A stretch of DNA of 31,719 nt from NCBI GenBank assembly GCA_943914835.1, contig CALUDO010000012.1, positions 1 through 31,719 of the forward strand. Direction: 5' to 3'. Below the pieces are notes generated by a model. It worked only from the letters and a program-made list of their open reading frames with translations, did not search any database and was not told the origin of the DNA. The stretch comes from an uncultured Eremococcus sp. Lineage in GTDB: Bacteria > Bacillota > Bacilli > Lactobacillales > Aerococcaceae. Within the stretch, counting starts at the first letter, position 1. Each line of letters starts with the position of its first letter. The position numbers and the translations under genes are program-made. Below, in pieces: positions 7,975-15,683 of the stretch.

Positions 7975-8002
7975 ATTATATCTAATCGATAGACAATGTA
8001 AA
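7975..8002 (-). promoter_or_regulatory. Promoter of the HAD phosphatase gene
   Basis: Minus strand: -35 TTTACA (7997-8002), 16-bp spacer, -10 TATAAT (7975-7980). It shares DNA with the divergent promoter of the next gene. Confidence 0.65.
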
Positions 8003-8019
8003 AGCTTATTTACTATAAT
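7990..8019 (+). promoter_or_regulatory. Divergent promoter of the hydrolase gene
   Basis: Plus strand: -35 TAGACA (7990-7995), 18-bp spacer, -10 TATAAT (8014-8019). Its -35 lies inside the spacer of the minus-strand promoter, so the two polymerase sites overlap and may exclude each other. Confidence 0.6.
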
Positions 8020-8056
8020 AACTTAGGATAGATTGAATCGACTAAGGAGTGATACT

Positions 8057-8935
8057 ATGTCAGTTGAAATATTTATGAAAGAAATTAATCAAGTTCCCCT
8101 GCTTGAATGTGTTGACCAAACAGTCAAGGATAAATCCGCTCCCTTACTGGTTTTCTACCATGGATGGACTTCGTGTAAGGAGGAATGTACAGCCATCGGG
8201 CTGGAACTAGCCCGTCGAGGCTATCGAGTCCTACTCCCTGATTGTAAGAATCATGGTCAGCGCCGAGTGAAAGACCTTCCTTTTGGTAATGAAGAGTTTA
8301 TCGATACTTTGTTTGCTAATATTCAGGAATACCCAGCTTTAGTGGATTACTATAAATCAAGAAAGTTAATCCAAGAAGATTATCTTGCTGTCGGGGGGAT
8401 TTCTATGGGAGGAATTACTTCAGCGATCCTTCTAAGATTACATGAGAATATTCGTTCTGGAGCCATCTTGATGGGCTCTCCCCAGTTATTGAAATTAGCG
8501 AGACATCTTATTCAGAATTATCTTCAAGAGGATGCCAAGATGGTGTCAGATTTATCTTTAGACAATATGCAAAAGGATGAAGATCACTTGATCCAAATGT
8601 TAGAAACTTATCAATCATTTTATGCCTATGACTTAAGTTTAGACATGGATTGTCTAATGAATCGACCCGTCTATTTCTGGCATGGTAAAGAAGATCGTTT
8701 GGTGGACTACCATCTTACTGAAGAGTTCATTGGAGAGATTCAGCCTAGACCAGCAGGTCGCTATGTTTACTTTGACCCTGAGGAAGGGCGAGCACATAGC
8801 GTGGTTTATAAGGAAATATATAAAACGGGAGCCTTTCTTCAAGCAGCTTATCAATGGCGGCAAGACTTAGACCAAGTTTGGCCGCAAGCTGTCGAAGAAT
8901 TTAAGCACAGATTTAAATTTAAAGATATTAATTAG
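8057..8935 (+). CDS. Alpha/beta hydrolase, YitV-like
   Basis: Cytosolic alpha/beta hydrolase of the dienelactone-hydrolase/prolyl-oligopeptidase type. The strand-turn LVFYHGWTS (31-39) supplies the oxyanion region, GISMGG holds the nucleophile Ser116, HGKED (209-213) the probable acid Asp213, and RAHSV the catalytic His247. There is no signal peptide. ATG 8057 is chosen over an in-frame TTG at 8033 because AAGGAG (8044-8049) sits 7 nt before it. Beside the YitT and Cof-type phosphatase genes it resembles Bacillus subtilis YitV, described as an esterase-like protein. The gene for the 122-residue protein starts 15 bp after its stop, so the two are probably co-transcribed. Confidence 0.88.
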   Translation: MSVEIFMKEINQVPLLECVDQTVKDKSAPLLVFYHGWTSCKEECTAIGLELARRGYRVLLPDCKNHGQRRVKDLPFGNEEFIDTLFANIQEYPALVDYYKSRKLIQEDYLAVGGISMGGITSAILLRLHENIRSGAILMGSPQLLKLARHLIQNYLQEDAKMVSDLSLDNMQKDEDHLIQMLETYQSFYAYDLSLDMDCLMNRPVYFWHGKEDRLVDYHLTEEFIGEIQPRPAGRYVYFDPEEGRAHSVVYKEIYKTGAFLQAAYQWRQDLDQVWPQAVEEFKHRFKFKDIN

Positions 8936-8950
8936 AAGGATGATGGCTTT

Positions 8951-9319
8951 TTGTCTGAAATGCAAGTAATTACCTACTCTGTTTCTTTAAAGGATCCATT
9001 TAAATCCATGGCCAGAGACCTAGATTTACATCTTTATCTTAGGGTATCACCAGCGCATATTGCTACGGATATTGAAACCGGATTTCCTAGTTTGATGTTG
9101 ATGGATCGCAATAAAATTCTGGAATTTGTCCAGGGGAAGTATCAGGAAGGCAGATCAGAAATAGAAGATGATGGGACTTGGATTTTTGATTTCTTAGAAG
9201 ATATGACCCTGACCTTACCAAGTTTCATTGATCATATGGACGGACTTTTCCTAGAGAATCTCTCATTGACGCTATACCAAGACCTTTATCAGACACCTAA
9301 TCCCCATCATAGTCTATAA
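8951..9319 (+). CDS. Protein of unknown function, 122 aa
   Basis: I do not recognise this protein. It is acidic and soluble, without signal peptide or membrane segment, and looks alpha/beta (strand-like MQVITYSVSL and LHLYLRV, a helix around LMDRNKILEFVQGKYQEG, and an acidic GTWIFDFLEDMTLTL). Start: TTG 8951 lies 10 nt after AGAAGGA (8934-8940), whereas the in-frame ATG at 8960 would be 19 nt away, so TTG is favoured. It follows the YitV-like hydrolase by 15 bp and ends 13 bp before the CtsR box of clpB. No terminator separates it from clpB, so some read-through into clpB is possible. Codon use and spacing support a real gene. Confidence 0.7.
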   Translation: MSEMQVITYSVSLKDPFKSMARDLDLHLYLRVSPAHIATDIETGFPSLMLMDRNKILEFVQGKYQEGRSEIEDDGTWIFDFLEDMTLTLPSFIDHMDGLFLENLSLTLYQDLYQTPNPHHSL

Positions 9320-9332
9320 AAAATAAAAAATA

Positions 9333-9349
9333 TTTGACCTTTATTGACC
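9333..9349 (+). promoter_or_regulatory. CtsR operator 1 of clpB
   Basis: On the minus strand the 17 bases read GGTCAATAAAGGTCAAA, matching the known CtsR heptad direct repeat (RGTCAAA-3-RGTCAAA) at 13 of 14 positions. It overlaps the -35 of the clpB promoter, as expected for repression relieved by heat or protein stress. Confidence 0.88.
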
Positions 9350-9362
9350 AACGGTGTAGAAT
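9334..9362 (+). promoter_or_regulatory. Promoter of clpB
   Basis: -35 TTGACC (9334-9339), 17-bp spacer, -10 TAGAAT (9357-9362). The predicted transcript starts near 9369 and has a leader of about 100 nt that contains the second CtsR box. Confidence 0.75.
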
Positions 9363-9417
9363 AGACATTGTTAAAAGATGTTGTGACTTCTTTTAGAAAT
9401 TTTTTTAGTCAGAAAAG

Positions 9418-9434
9418 TTTGACTTTTACTGACC
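9418..9434 (+). promoter_or_regulatory. CtsR operator 2 of clpB
   Basis: Minus strand reads GGTCAGTAAAAGTCAAA, 12 of 14 positions of the CtsR heptad repeat. It lies in the transcribed leader 34 bp before the clpB start and 85 bp (about eight helical turns) from box 1, on the same face and in the same orientation. Confidence 0.75.
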
Positions 9435-9467
9435 AAGAAAGAATATTATTAGGAAGGTTGTGACTCG

Positions 9468-12047
9468 ATGATTGATAAAATGACGACAAGTATGCAAGAG
9501 GCAATTGGTCAAGCACAACAGATTGCCATTCGACGTCAACATCAAGAAATTGATATTCCACACTTGTGGTTAGTGTTTTTACAACCTGATCACTTTGCAA
9601 AACATATTTATGATGATTTAGGTGTAGATACCCCAGCTTTAAAGAAACTGGTTGAAGATGAAATTGATAAAATTAGTCAAGTAACAGGAAATGTTCAATA
9701 TGGACAAGCCATTAGTCAACGAATGAATCAATTACTAGCGGACGCAGGACAAGAAGCTGAAGCTAGAGGGGATAAATATATTGCAACAGAAATTATTCTC
9801 TTGGCCTTGATGAAGCAGAAACATAATCCAATCAGCAAATTCTTAGTTGATGGTGGGCTTAATGAAGCTGCTTTAATTAAGAAGATTGATAATTTGAGAG
9901 GGGGAGACAAGGTGACTCAACAAAATGCAGAAGAAACTTATGAAGCCTTGGAACAATATGCTGTGAACTTAAACGATGCGGTCAAGGATAACAAGATAGA
10001 TCCTATAATCGGTCGTGAAGAAGAGATTCGCGATGTGATTCGAATTCTAACCCGTAAAACCAAAAATAATCCTGTTCTAATAGGGGAACCAGGGGTAGGG
10101 AAGACAGCGATTGTCGAAGGTCTTGCTCAAAGGATTGTCCGTAAAGACGTTCCAGAAAATCTTAAAGATAAAGAAATTTATAGTCTGGATATGGGAGCCC
10201 TAATTGCGGGTGCCAAATATCGCGGAGAGTTCGAAGAACGATTGAAGGCTGTTTTGAAAGAAGTTCAGAAATCCGAAGGGCAAATCTTACTATTCATTGA
10301 TGAAATTCATACTATTGTAGGCGCAGGTAAAACTGAAGGCTCTATGGATGCCGGTAACCTCTTGAAACCTATGTTGGCTCGGGGTGAATTGCATTGTATT
10401 GGTGCGACCACTCTTGATGAATACCGAGAAAATTTTGAGAAAGATAAAGCCTTAGAAAGACGTTTCCAAAAAGTTTTGGTTAAGGAACCTGATGTTGAGG
10501 CTACAATTACAATTCTCAGAGGACTAAAAGAACGGTTTGAAATTCATCATGGTGTCAATATTCATGACGGGGCTTTAGTAGCTGCGGCCACCTTATCTAA
10601 TAGATATATTACCGATCGGTATTTGCCTGATAAGGCCATTGACCTAGTCGATGAGGCTTGTGCAACTATTCGAATGGAATTAAATTCCGTGCCTTTGGAA
10701 ATGGATCAGGTTAATCGCCGGTTGATGACTTTAGAAATAGAAGAAGCCGCTTTAAAGAAAGAAGAAGACGAAGCAAGTAAGAAACGGTTGGAGATTCTTC
10801 AGGAAGAGCTAGCAGATTTAAGAGAAGAAGCTAATAATCTTAAGATGCGGTGGGAAATTGAAAAAGAATCAATTAATCACCTGAGAGAAAAGCGGCAAGA
10901 ACTAGATGAAGCCAAGCATGCCTTAGAAGAAGCCGAAAGCAATTACGACCTTGAAAAAGCAGCCCAATTACGTCATGGTGTTATTCCTAGCTTAGAAAAG
11001 GAATTAGCTGACCTAAAGGCAGATGATAAGCAAACTGATAAAAAGCTAACCCAGGAATCAGTAACAGATGAGGAAATTGCTAAAGTGGTTGGACGGCTGA
11101 CTGGTATTCCGGTGACCAAATTAGTTGAAGGTGAACGAACCAAGCTACTTAATTTAGATAAGGTCTTGGGGGAAAGGGTGATTGGTCAAGAAGAAGCGAT
11201 TGATCGGGTAACTGAAGCTGTGCTCCGCTCTCGGGCAGGAATTCAAGATCCCTCTAAACCCATTGGCTCCTTCCTTTTCCTAGGACCTACTGGGGTCGGT
11301 AAAACTGAGTTAGCTAAGAGCCTCGCTGAACAACTCTTTGATTCTGAGGACCATATGATCCGTATTGACATGTCTGAGTATATGGATAAACATACAGTCT
11401 CACGTTTGGTCGGAGCCCCTCCAGGATATATTGGACACGAAGAAGGAGGGCAATTAACGGAAGCCGTTCGACGGAACCCCTATACAATTGTCCTCTTAGA
11501 TGAAATTGAAAAGGCCCATCCAGATGTCTTTAATATACTTTTACAAGTCTTAGACGATGGTCGATTAACTGACTCAAAGGGTAGGATCGTTGATTTTAAG
11601 AATACTGTCGTAATTATGACCTCGAATGTGGGGTCACATCTCTTGCTTGAAGGAGTAGATGATCAAGGACACATAAAAGAAGAAACCAGTCAGGAAGTTC
11701 GTCAACTTCTTCGTCAACAATTCAAACCAGAATTCTTAAATCGGATTGATGATATTGTGATGTTCTCTCCTTTATCATTGATAAATATGTCTAAGATTGT
11801 CTATAAGATGATAAATGACTTGAAAAATAGACTGGCTAAACAAGAAATTAGCTTAAATTTAAGTGAAGAAGCCGCTAATTGGTTAGCAGAAAATGGCTAT
11901 GACCCCGTGTATGGGGCTCGTCCACTCCAACGCTTTATCACTAAACAATTAGAAAATCCGCTAGCCAGGGAGATCATTGCTGGTCACGTTATGCCACAGT
12001 CAAGCGTTAAAGTCGACTTAGATGGTGACCATTTAAGCTTCAGTTAG
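9468..12047 (+). CDS. clpB: ATP-dependent disaggregase ClpB
   Basis: Hexameric AAA+ chaperone that pulls polypeptides out of aggregates, working with DnaK. Domains in order: Clp-N repeat domain (about 1-145), AAA-1 with Walker A GEPGVGKT (206-213) and Walker B FIDE (Asp278, Glu279), the long coiled-coil middle domain (about 400-530) that distinguishes ClpB from ClpC and ClpE, AAA-2 with Walker A GPTGVGKT (606-613) and LLDE (Asp678, Glu679), and the C-terminal D2-small domain ending near GARPLQRFI. 859 residues is full length. AGGAAGG (9451-9457) precedes ATG 9468. There is no ClpP-binding IGF-type loop that I can see, in keeping with ClpB. Regulation: two CtsR boxes; no CIRCE element for HrcA. 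A terminator at 12090-12137 ends the unit. Confidence 0.97.
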   Translation: MIDKMTTSMQEAIGQAQQIAIRRQHQEIDIPHLWLVFLQPDHFAKHIYDDLGVDTPALKKLVEDEIDKISQVTGNVQYGQAISQRMNQLLADAGQEAEARGDKYIATEIILLALMKQKHNPISKFLVDGGLNEAALIKKIDNLRGGDKVTQQNAEETYEALEQYAVNLNDAVKDNKIDPIIGREEEIRDVIRILTRKTKNNPVLIGEPGVGKTAIVEGLAQRIVRKDVPENLKDKEIYSLDMGALIAGAKYRGEFEERLKAVLKEVQKSEGQILLFIDEIHTIVGAGKTEGSMDAGNLLKPMLARGELHCIGATTLDEYRENFEKDKALERRFQKVLVKEPDVEATITILRGLKERFEIHHGVNIHDGALVAAATLSNRYITDRYLPDKAIDLVDEACATIRMELNSVPLEMDQVNRRLMTLEIEEAALKKEEDEASKKRLEILQEELADLREEANNLKMRWEIEKESINHLREKRQELDEAKHALEEAESNYDLEKAAQLRHGVIPSLEKELADLKADDKQTDKKLTQESVTDEEIAKVVGRLTGIPVTKLVEGERTKLLNLDKVLGERVIGQEEAIDRVTEAVLRSRAGIQDPSKPIGSFLFLGPTGVGKTELAKSLAEQLFDSEDHMIRIDMSEYMDKHTVSRLVGAPPGYIGHEEGGQLTEAVRRNPYTIVLLDEIEKAHPDVFNILLQVLDDGRLTDSKGRIVDFKNTVVIMTSNVGSHLLLEGVDDQGHIKEETSQEVRQLLRQQFKPEFLNRIDDIVMFSPLSLINMSKIVYKMINDLKNRLAKQEISLNLSEEAANWLAENGYDPVYGARPLQRFITKQLENPLAREIIAGHVMPQSSVKVDLDGDHLSFS

Positions 12048-12089
12048 TAGATTTCTAAAATAATATAAACACTTGCAAAAGATTTGCCG

Positions 12090-12137
12090 AACTCCCAATT
12101 CCTTAGATTTATTCAAAGGATCTTTGGGAGTTTTTTT
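12090..12137 (+). terminator. Intrinsic terminator after clpB
   Basis: AACTCCCAA (12090-12098) pairs with TTGGGAGTT (12124-12132); within the loop TCCTT (12100-12104) pairs with AAGGA (12116-12120). T-run at 12131-12137. Confidence 0.88.
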
Positions 12138-12216
12138 GTTTGTGATTTGTTTGAATCGGTCTATATTTATGATTAAAGATAGGCTATAATTGGGGTATTT
12201 AAGAGGAGGTTGTCTT

Positions 12217-13362
12217 ATGAAAGATGGACGACAGCTAGATAAGCTAGTCATTAAATATATATTGTTTATTGCAGTAGTCGTGTTAGCATTATTAAATTAT
12301 CAAACGATATTTTCTTTTATTAATACTATTTGGTTAGCCTTTATTCCTATAACGATTGGTGCTATGTTGGCCTATGTTTTGAATATTATTATGCGTTTTA
12401 TTGAGCGCTATTACTTCCCGGAGTCTAAGAACCCGTGGGTGAAACGTTCTCGACGACCTGTATCCTTATTTGGAGCGATTATTGTGGTCATACTAGTGAT
12501 TGCCTTTGTGTTAAACCTGGTCATTCCACAATTAGTCGATGTTATCATGGAAATTGTTGATGTGATTCCGCTTGTTTTCGAAGAACTTCGGCAATTTATT
12601 ATTGCTCATGAGCAAGCCTTTCCACCTTTGGCGGATGCTGCAGAGAAAGTAAATTGGCAAGATGTGGTGTCTCGCATTGTTTCAGTAGCCAATGAACTAT
12701 CCTCAAAACTTATCGGATCTACCCTATCTACCTTAGGGTCGACTGTATCCTTTGTCGTTAATGGGGTATTGTCTCTGATGATTGCAATATATATATTGAT
12801 GTCTAAGGAGAAATTAGGCCAACAATTTAAACGTGTGGCATCGACCTATCTTCCACGGAAATGGTACGACCGGTTAATTTACGTAATGACTATTATCGAC
12901 GAATCCTTTACTGGCTTTATAACAGGTCAACTGATAGAAGCTTTAGTGGTTGGGATTTTAGTGACCTTTGGCATGATGATTTTCCAATTTCCATATGCTA
13001 CTATGATGGGGGCCTTAACAGGAGTAACCGCCTTAATCCCAGTATTGGGGGCCTATATTTCAGGAGTCGTTGGTTTTCTGCTAATTTTTGTACAATCACC
13101 CATTCAGGCTTTAGCTTTTATCGTTTTTATCACTGTTCTACAACAGTTGGAAGGAAACTTAATTTATCCAAAGGTTGTGGGGGACCAGTTAGGCCTGCCT
13201 GGTATTTGGGTCTTAGTGTCAATTACCGTTGGAGGGGCTCTACTTGGTTTGACTGGCATGCTAATTTCAGTACCGATTGCAGCTAGCCTCTATAAATTAC
13301 TAAAAAATGACGTAGTAAAACGGGAGAATATTGCTAGGGAAAAGAGGGTAGAATTTGAATAG
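12217..13362 (+). CDS. AI-2E family transporter (PerM/YdbI type permease)
   Basis: Polytopic membrane protein of the AI-2E family (TqsA/PerM/YdbI). About seven or eight hydrophobic segments: two near the N-terminus (residues ~10-55), one near 85-105, then after an amphipathic extramembrane stretch (105-190) a C-terminal cluster with the conserved GMMIFQFPYATMMGALTGV, ALIPVLGAYISGV and GDQLGLPGIWVLVSITVGG blocks. Members export autoinducer-2 or act as Na+/H+ antiporters or general permeases; the sequence does not decide which. ATG 12217 follows GAGGAGG (12203-12209) by 7 nt; the in-frame TTG at 12190 lies in a TATAAT that is probably its -10 (12185-12190, weak -35). It is monocistronic with a terminator 14 bp after the stop. 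The nearby translation genes give no hint of substrate. Confidence 0.85.
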   Translation: MKDGRQLDKLVIKYILFIAVVVLALLNYQTIFSFINTIWLAFIPITIGAMLAYVLNIIMRFIERYYFPESKNPWVKRSRRPVSLFGAIIVVILVIAFVLNLVIPQLVDVIMEIVDVIPLVFEELRQFIIAHEQAFPPLADAAEKVNWQDVVSRIVSVANELSSKLIGSTLSTLGSTVSFVVNGVLSLMIAIYILMSKEKLGQQFKRVASTYLPRKWYDRLIYVMTIIDESFTGFITGQLIEALVVGILVTFGMMIFQFPYATMMGALTGVTALIPVLGAYISGVVGFLLIFVQSPIQALAFIVFITVLQQLEGNLIYPKVVGDQLGLPGIWVLVSITVGGALLGLTGMLISVPIAASLYKLLKNDVVKRENIAREKRVEFE

Positions 13363-13376
13363 TCTAAATTATTTTT

Positions 13377-13410
13377 AAGGTCAAGTGACAAGCACTTGGC
13401 CTTTTCTTTT
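13377..13410 (+). terminator. Intrinsic terminator after the AI-2E transporter
   Basis: 11-bp stem with one G-U pair: 13377-13387 (AAGGTCAAGTG) with 13393-13403, loop ACAAG, followed by a T-rich tail TTTTCTTTT at 13402-13410. Confidence 0.85.
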
Positions 13411-13478
13411 GAAGATTTTTCTTCAAGCTAGAAACTCAGTATGATAAAATTAGTATAAGAAAGAAGGAGGTTTGAAAG

Positions 13479-14087
13479 ATGATGATTGTCTTATTGCTAG
13501 GAATCATTCTGACAGTGACGGCTCTCTTTAATCGGCCATCCTGGTTGTTTTATTTACTAGCCTTGCTTAGCTATGCTTATTATTTCCAAATATTAAATGA
13601 TGGATTGTCAGTCTTTCTAATCTTTATACTGGGAATCATCCTCTTAGTATTAGAATTGTATATGCCAACCCTAGGTTTACTAGGATTGGCTGGAGCCTAT
13701 CTTGTAGGTAGTGGTATTTTTGATCAGAGTCAGACCTTTGAAGAAGCTGCTTATACTCTGATTGCTGCATGTTTGCTTGGCATTCTAACGGCCCTGCTTA
13801 ATTTGAAATTAGGTAAGACGCCTATTGCCAGTCAACACTTGGTTTTATCGACCGCTTTGAATCGAGAAGGAGGATATTCTAGTCAGAAAGAAGATTGGTC
13901 CCAATTACTTGGCGCCAAAGGGATTGTCGAAAAGGATTTGAGGCCAGTGGGCCGAGCTCTTATTCAAGGCCATAGAGTGGAAGTTATAGGGGAAGATGAT
14001 TTTATTTCTGCGGGTGAGACCATTGAGGTTATAAAGGTATCAGGAAGTAAAGTTTTTGTAAGAAAGGAAGGGAATATGAATGAATAA
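13479..14087 (+). CDS. nfeD: NfeD-like membrane protein
   Basis: Partner protein of flotillin-like scaffolds. The N-terminal ~110 residues are hydrophobic with four membrane segments (MMIVLLLGIIL ... SVFLIFILGIILLVLELYM ... LLGLAGAYLVGSGI ... AYTLIAACLLGILTALL). The C-terminal part (about 140-200) is the NfeD OB-fold domain: LLGAKGIVEKDLRPVGRALIQGHRVEVI followed by AGETIEVIKVSGSKVFVRK. This is the short form without the N-terminal ClpP-like protease domain. AAGGAGG (13464-13470) sits 8 nt before ATG 13479. The last codons overlap the start of floA by 8 bases (ATGAATGAATAA), a sign of tight translational coupling and joint function. Known biology of NfeD/flotillin pairs supports a role in membrane microdomains. 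Confidence 0.9.
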   Translation: MMIVLLLGIILTVTALFNRPSWLFYLLALLSYAYYFQILNDGLSVFLIFILGIILLVLELYMPTLGLLGLAGAYLVGSGIFDQSQTFEEAAYTLIAACLLGILTALLNLKLGKTPIASQHLVLSTALNREGGYSSQKEDWSQLLGAKGIVEKDLRPVGRALIQGHRVEVIGEDDFISAGETIEVIKVSGSKVFVRKEGNMNE

Positions 14088-15099
14088 TCTTATCTTGAAT
14101 TTTAATTTAGATGCCCAATTATTGATTGTATTGGCTGTTTTGTTATTCTTATTAATTTTATTTTTTCACTTTGTTCCAGTGGGACTATGGATTACCGCCT
14201 TTTTCTCAGGTGTCCGGATTGGTATTAGTGACTTGATTGGAATGCGAATTCGTCGGGTTGCTCCTGCTATGATTGTCCAACCTTTGATCAAGGCCACCAA
14301 GGCAGGTTTGAAGTTGAATACAAATCAATTAGAGGCCCACTACTTAGCAGGGGGGAATATTAACCAGGTGGTAGATTCCTTAATTGCGGCACAAAGGGCA
14401 AATATTGATTTAGAGTTTGAACAAGCAGCAGCCATTGATTTAGCCGGTCGAAATGTTTTTGAAGCGGTTCAAGTATCTGTTAATCCCAAAGTGATTGAAA
14501 CTCCAATTATTGCAGGGGTCGCTCGTAATGGGATTGAGGTAAAGGCCAAAGCTAAAGTAACAGTGCGTGCCAATATTGAACGATTAGTTGGTGGGGCTGG
14601 TGAAGAAACAATTATTGCCCGTGTCGGTGAAGGGATTGTTACCACTGTTGGTAGTGCAGAAACCCATTCTATTGTTTTGGAAAATCCAGATTCTATTTCG
14701 CAAACTATCCTTAGAAAAGGGTTGGATTCGGGGACTGCTTTTGAAATTCTTTCCATCGATATCGCTGATGTCGATGTGGGTCGAAATATTGGTGCTAAAT
14801 TGCAAGCGGATCAAGCCGTGGCTGATAAGAATGTAGCCCAGGCTAAGGCTGAAGAAAGAAGGGCCTTTGCTGTGGCTGAAGAGCAGGAAATGTTGGCAGA
14901 AGTTCAACGAATGCGGGCCAAGGTGGTAGAGGCTGAGTCTGAGGTCCCGCTTGCTCTTGCCCAAGCCTTTAAAGATGGCCATTTAGGTGTAATGGACTAT
15001 TATAATATGAAAAACATTCAATCAGACACTCAAATGAGAGAAGCTATTGCTCAATCCGATAAGGATAGTGATACAGTTGACTATGCTTCCAAGCCATAA
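14080..15099 (+). CDS. floA: Flotillin-like protein FloA
   Basis: Scaffold of functional membrane microdomains, the Firmicutes FloA (formerly YqfA) family. Residues ~10-30 are a hydrophobic membrane-insertion hairpin (LLIVLAVLLFLLILFFHFVPVGLWITAF). An SPFH/PHB-like domain spans about 55-230 with the family block GGNINQVVDSLIAAQRANIDL and VRANIERLVGGAGEETIIARV. It is followed by a coiled-coil stretch rich in Ala, Glu and Lys (about 240-295), and a C-terminal DYYNMKNIQSDTQMREAI block. 339 residues matches the family (~330). AAAGGAAGGG (14063-14072) lies inside nfeD 7 nt before its ATG. In Bacillus the pair is under the envelope-stress factor SigW; I see no SigW-like promoter here, so control may be housekeeping. 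Confidence 0.95.
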   Translation: MNNLILNFNLDAQLLIVLAVLLFLLILFFHFVPVGLWITAFFSGVRIGISDLIGMRIRRVAPAMIVQPLIKATKAGLKLNTNQLEAHYLAGGNINQVVDSLIAAQRANIDLEFEQAAAIDLAGRNVFEAVQVSVNPKVIETPIIAGVARNGIEVKAKAKVTVRANIERLVGGAGEETIIARVGEGIVTTVGSAETHSIVLENPDSISQTILRKGLDSGTAFEILSIDIADVDVGRNIGAKLQADQAVADKNVAQAKAEERRAFAVAEEQEMLAEVQRMRAKVVEAESEVPLALAQAFKDGHLGVMDYYNMKNIQSDTQMREAIAQSDKDSDTVDYASKP

Positions 15100-15115
15100 G
15101 AAATGAGGTGGACTC

Positions 15116-15607
15116 ATGAACGGGCTAGATGTTTTCCTTGAGGTCGTCTATACCTTAATTTCTAGTTTTCTCATTATTTTTGGACTCATTTATTGGGCCT
15201 TCTCTAAGACAAGAAAGAAATATAAAATGATGATGACAAAGGCTGAATTGGAAGAAACTTTGTCTAAAGCACAACAGGATCAAATGATTCATGAAGCTAA
15301 AAGATTAATACTCAGAAATAAAACAAATGCAAGCTTAAGACCCACTGCATCTAAGCCTAGGAAAGCTCATTCTAAACAAGTAAAGATTCAAGAGTTGGCT
15401 AGTCTTATTAATTATCTATCAAATCAGGATGCTTTTGGATCTGAACTTAGGTCTGATTTAATTTCAGAAAATTTTGACAGTGAAGAGATAAAAGTTGAAA
15501 GGCAAATTTCAAAAAAATCGGTTAAATCTTTAAGCAGGGGACACCAGCTTAAACAAGCCGTCATTTGGAGTGAGATACTCCAGCCCCCTGTTAGTAAACG
15601 GCGGTAA
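15116..15607 (+). CDS. Single-pass membrane protein in the nfeD-floA operon, 163 aa
   Basis: I do not recognise a family. A single membrane segment at about residues 8-30 (VVYTLISSFLIIFGLIYWAF) is followed at once by basic residues (KTRKKYK), so the rest should face the cytosol. Residues 38-70 look helical and possibly coiled coil (TKAELEETLSKAQQDQMIHEAKRLILRN). A basic linker follows, and a C-terminal stretch (LKQAVIWSEILQPPVSKRR) looks like a short conserved anchor or docking motif. The gene starts 16 bp after floA with GAGGTG 5 nt before its ATG. Position and topology suggest a partner of the flotillin scaffold (inference). There is no terminator before the rpsB promoter downstream. Confidence 0.8.
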   Translation: MNGLDVFLEVVYTLISSFLIIFGLIYWAFSKTRKKYKMMMTKAELEETLSKAQQDQMIHEAKRLILRNKTNASLRPTASKPRKAHSKQVKIQELASLINYLSNQDAFGSELRSDLISENFDSEEIKVERQISKKSVKSLSRGHQLKQAVIWSEILQPPVSKRR

Positions 15608-15648
15608 TCAACCAAGCTTTTGTTTCTAAATAATTCTATGATTTGTGC

Positions 15649-15677
15649 TTGCATTAGCTTGGATTATCTTATATAAT
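15649..15677 (+). promoter_or_regulatory. Strong promoter of rpsB
   Basis: -35 TTGCAT (15649-15654), 17-bp spacer, -10 TATAAT (15672-15677). The predicted start near 15684 gives a leader of about 112 nt. Confidence 0.8.
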
Positions 15678-15683
15678 AAACGA

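Noticed and set aside
9360..9467. CIRCE element for HrcA upstream of clpB
   Set aside because: The 9-bp inverted repeat TTAGCACTC with a 9-bp spacer is not present; only CtsR repeats are found.
12861..13286. Plus-strand ORF of 141 aa inside the AI-2E transporter gene
   Set aside because: Out-of-frame reading of a conserved membrane protein; product is rich in Arg, Trp and Tyr without a family pattern and has no ribosome binding site.
14584..14982. Minus-strand ORF of 132 aa inside floA
   Set aside because: Antisense to the conserved coding region of floA, no promoter or Shine-Dalgarno.
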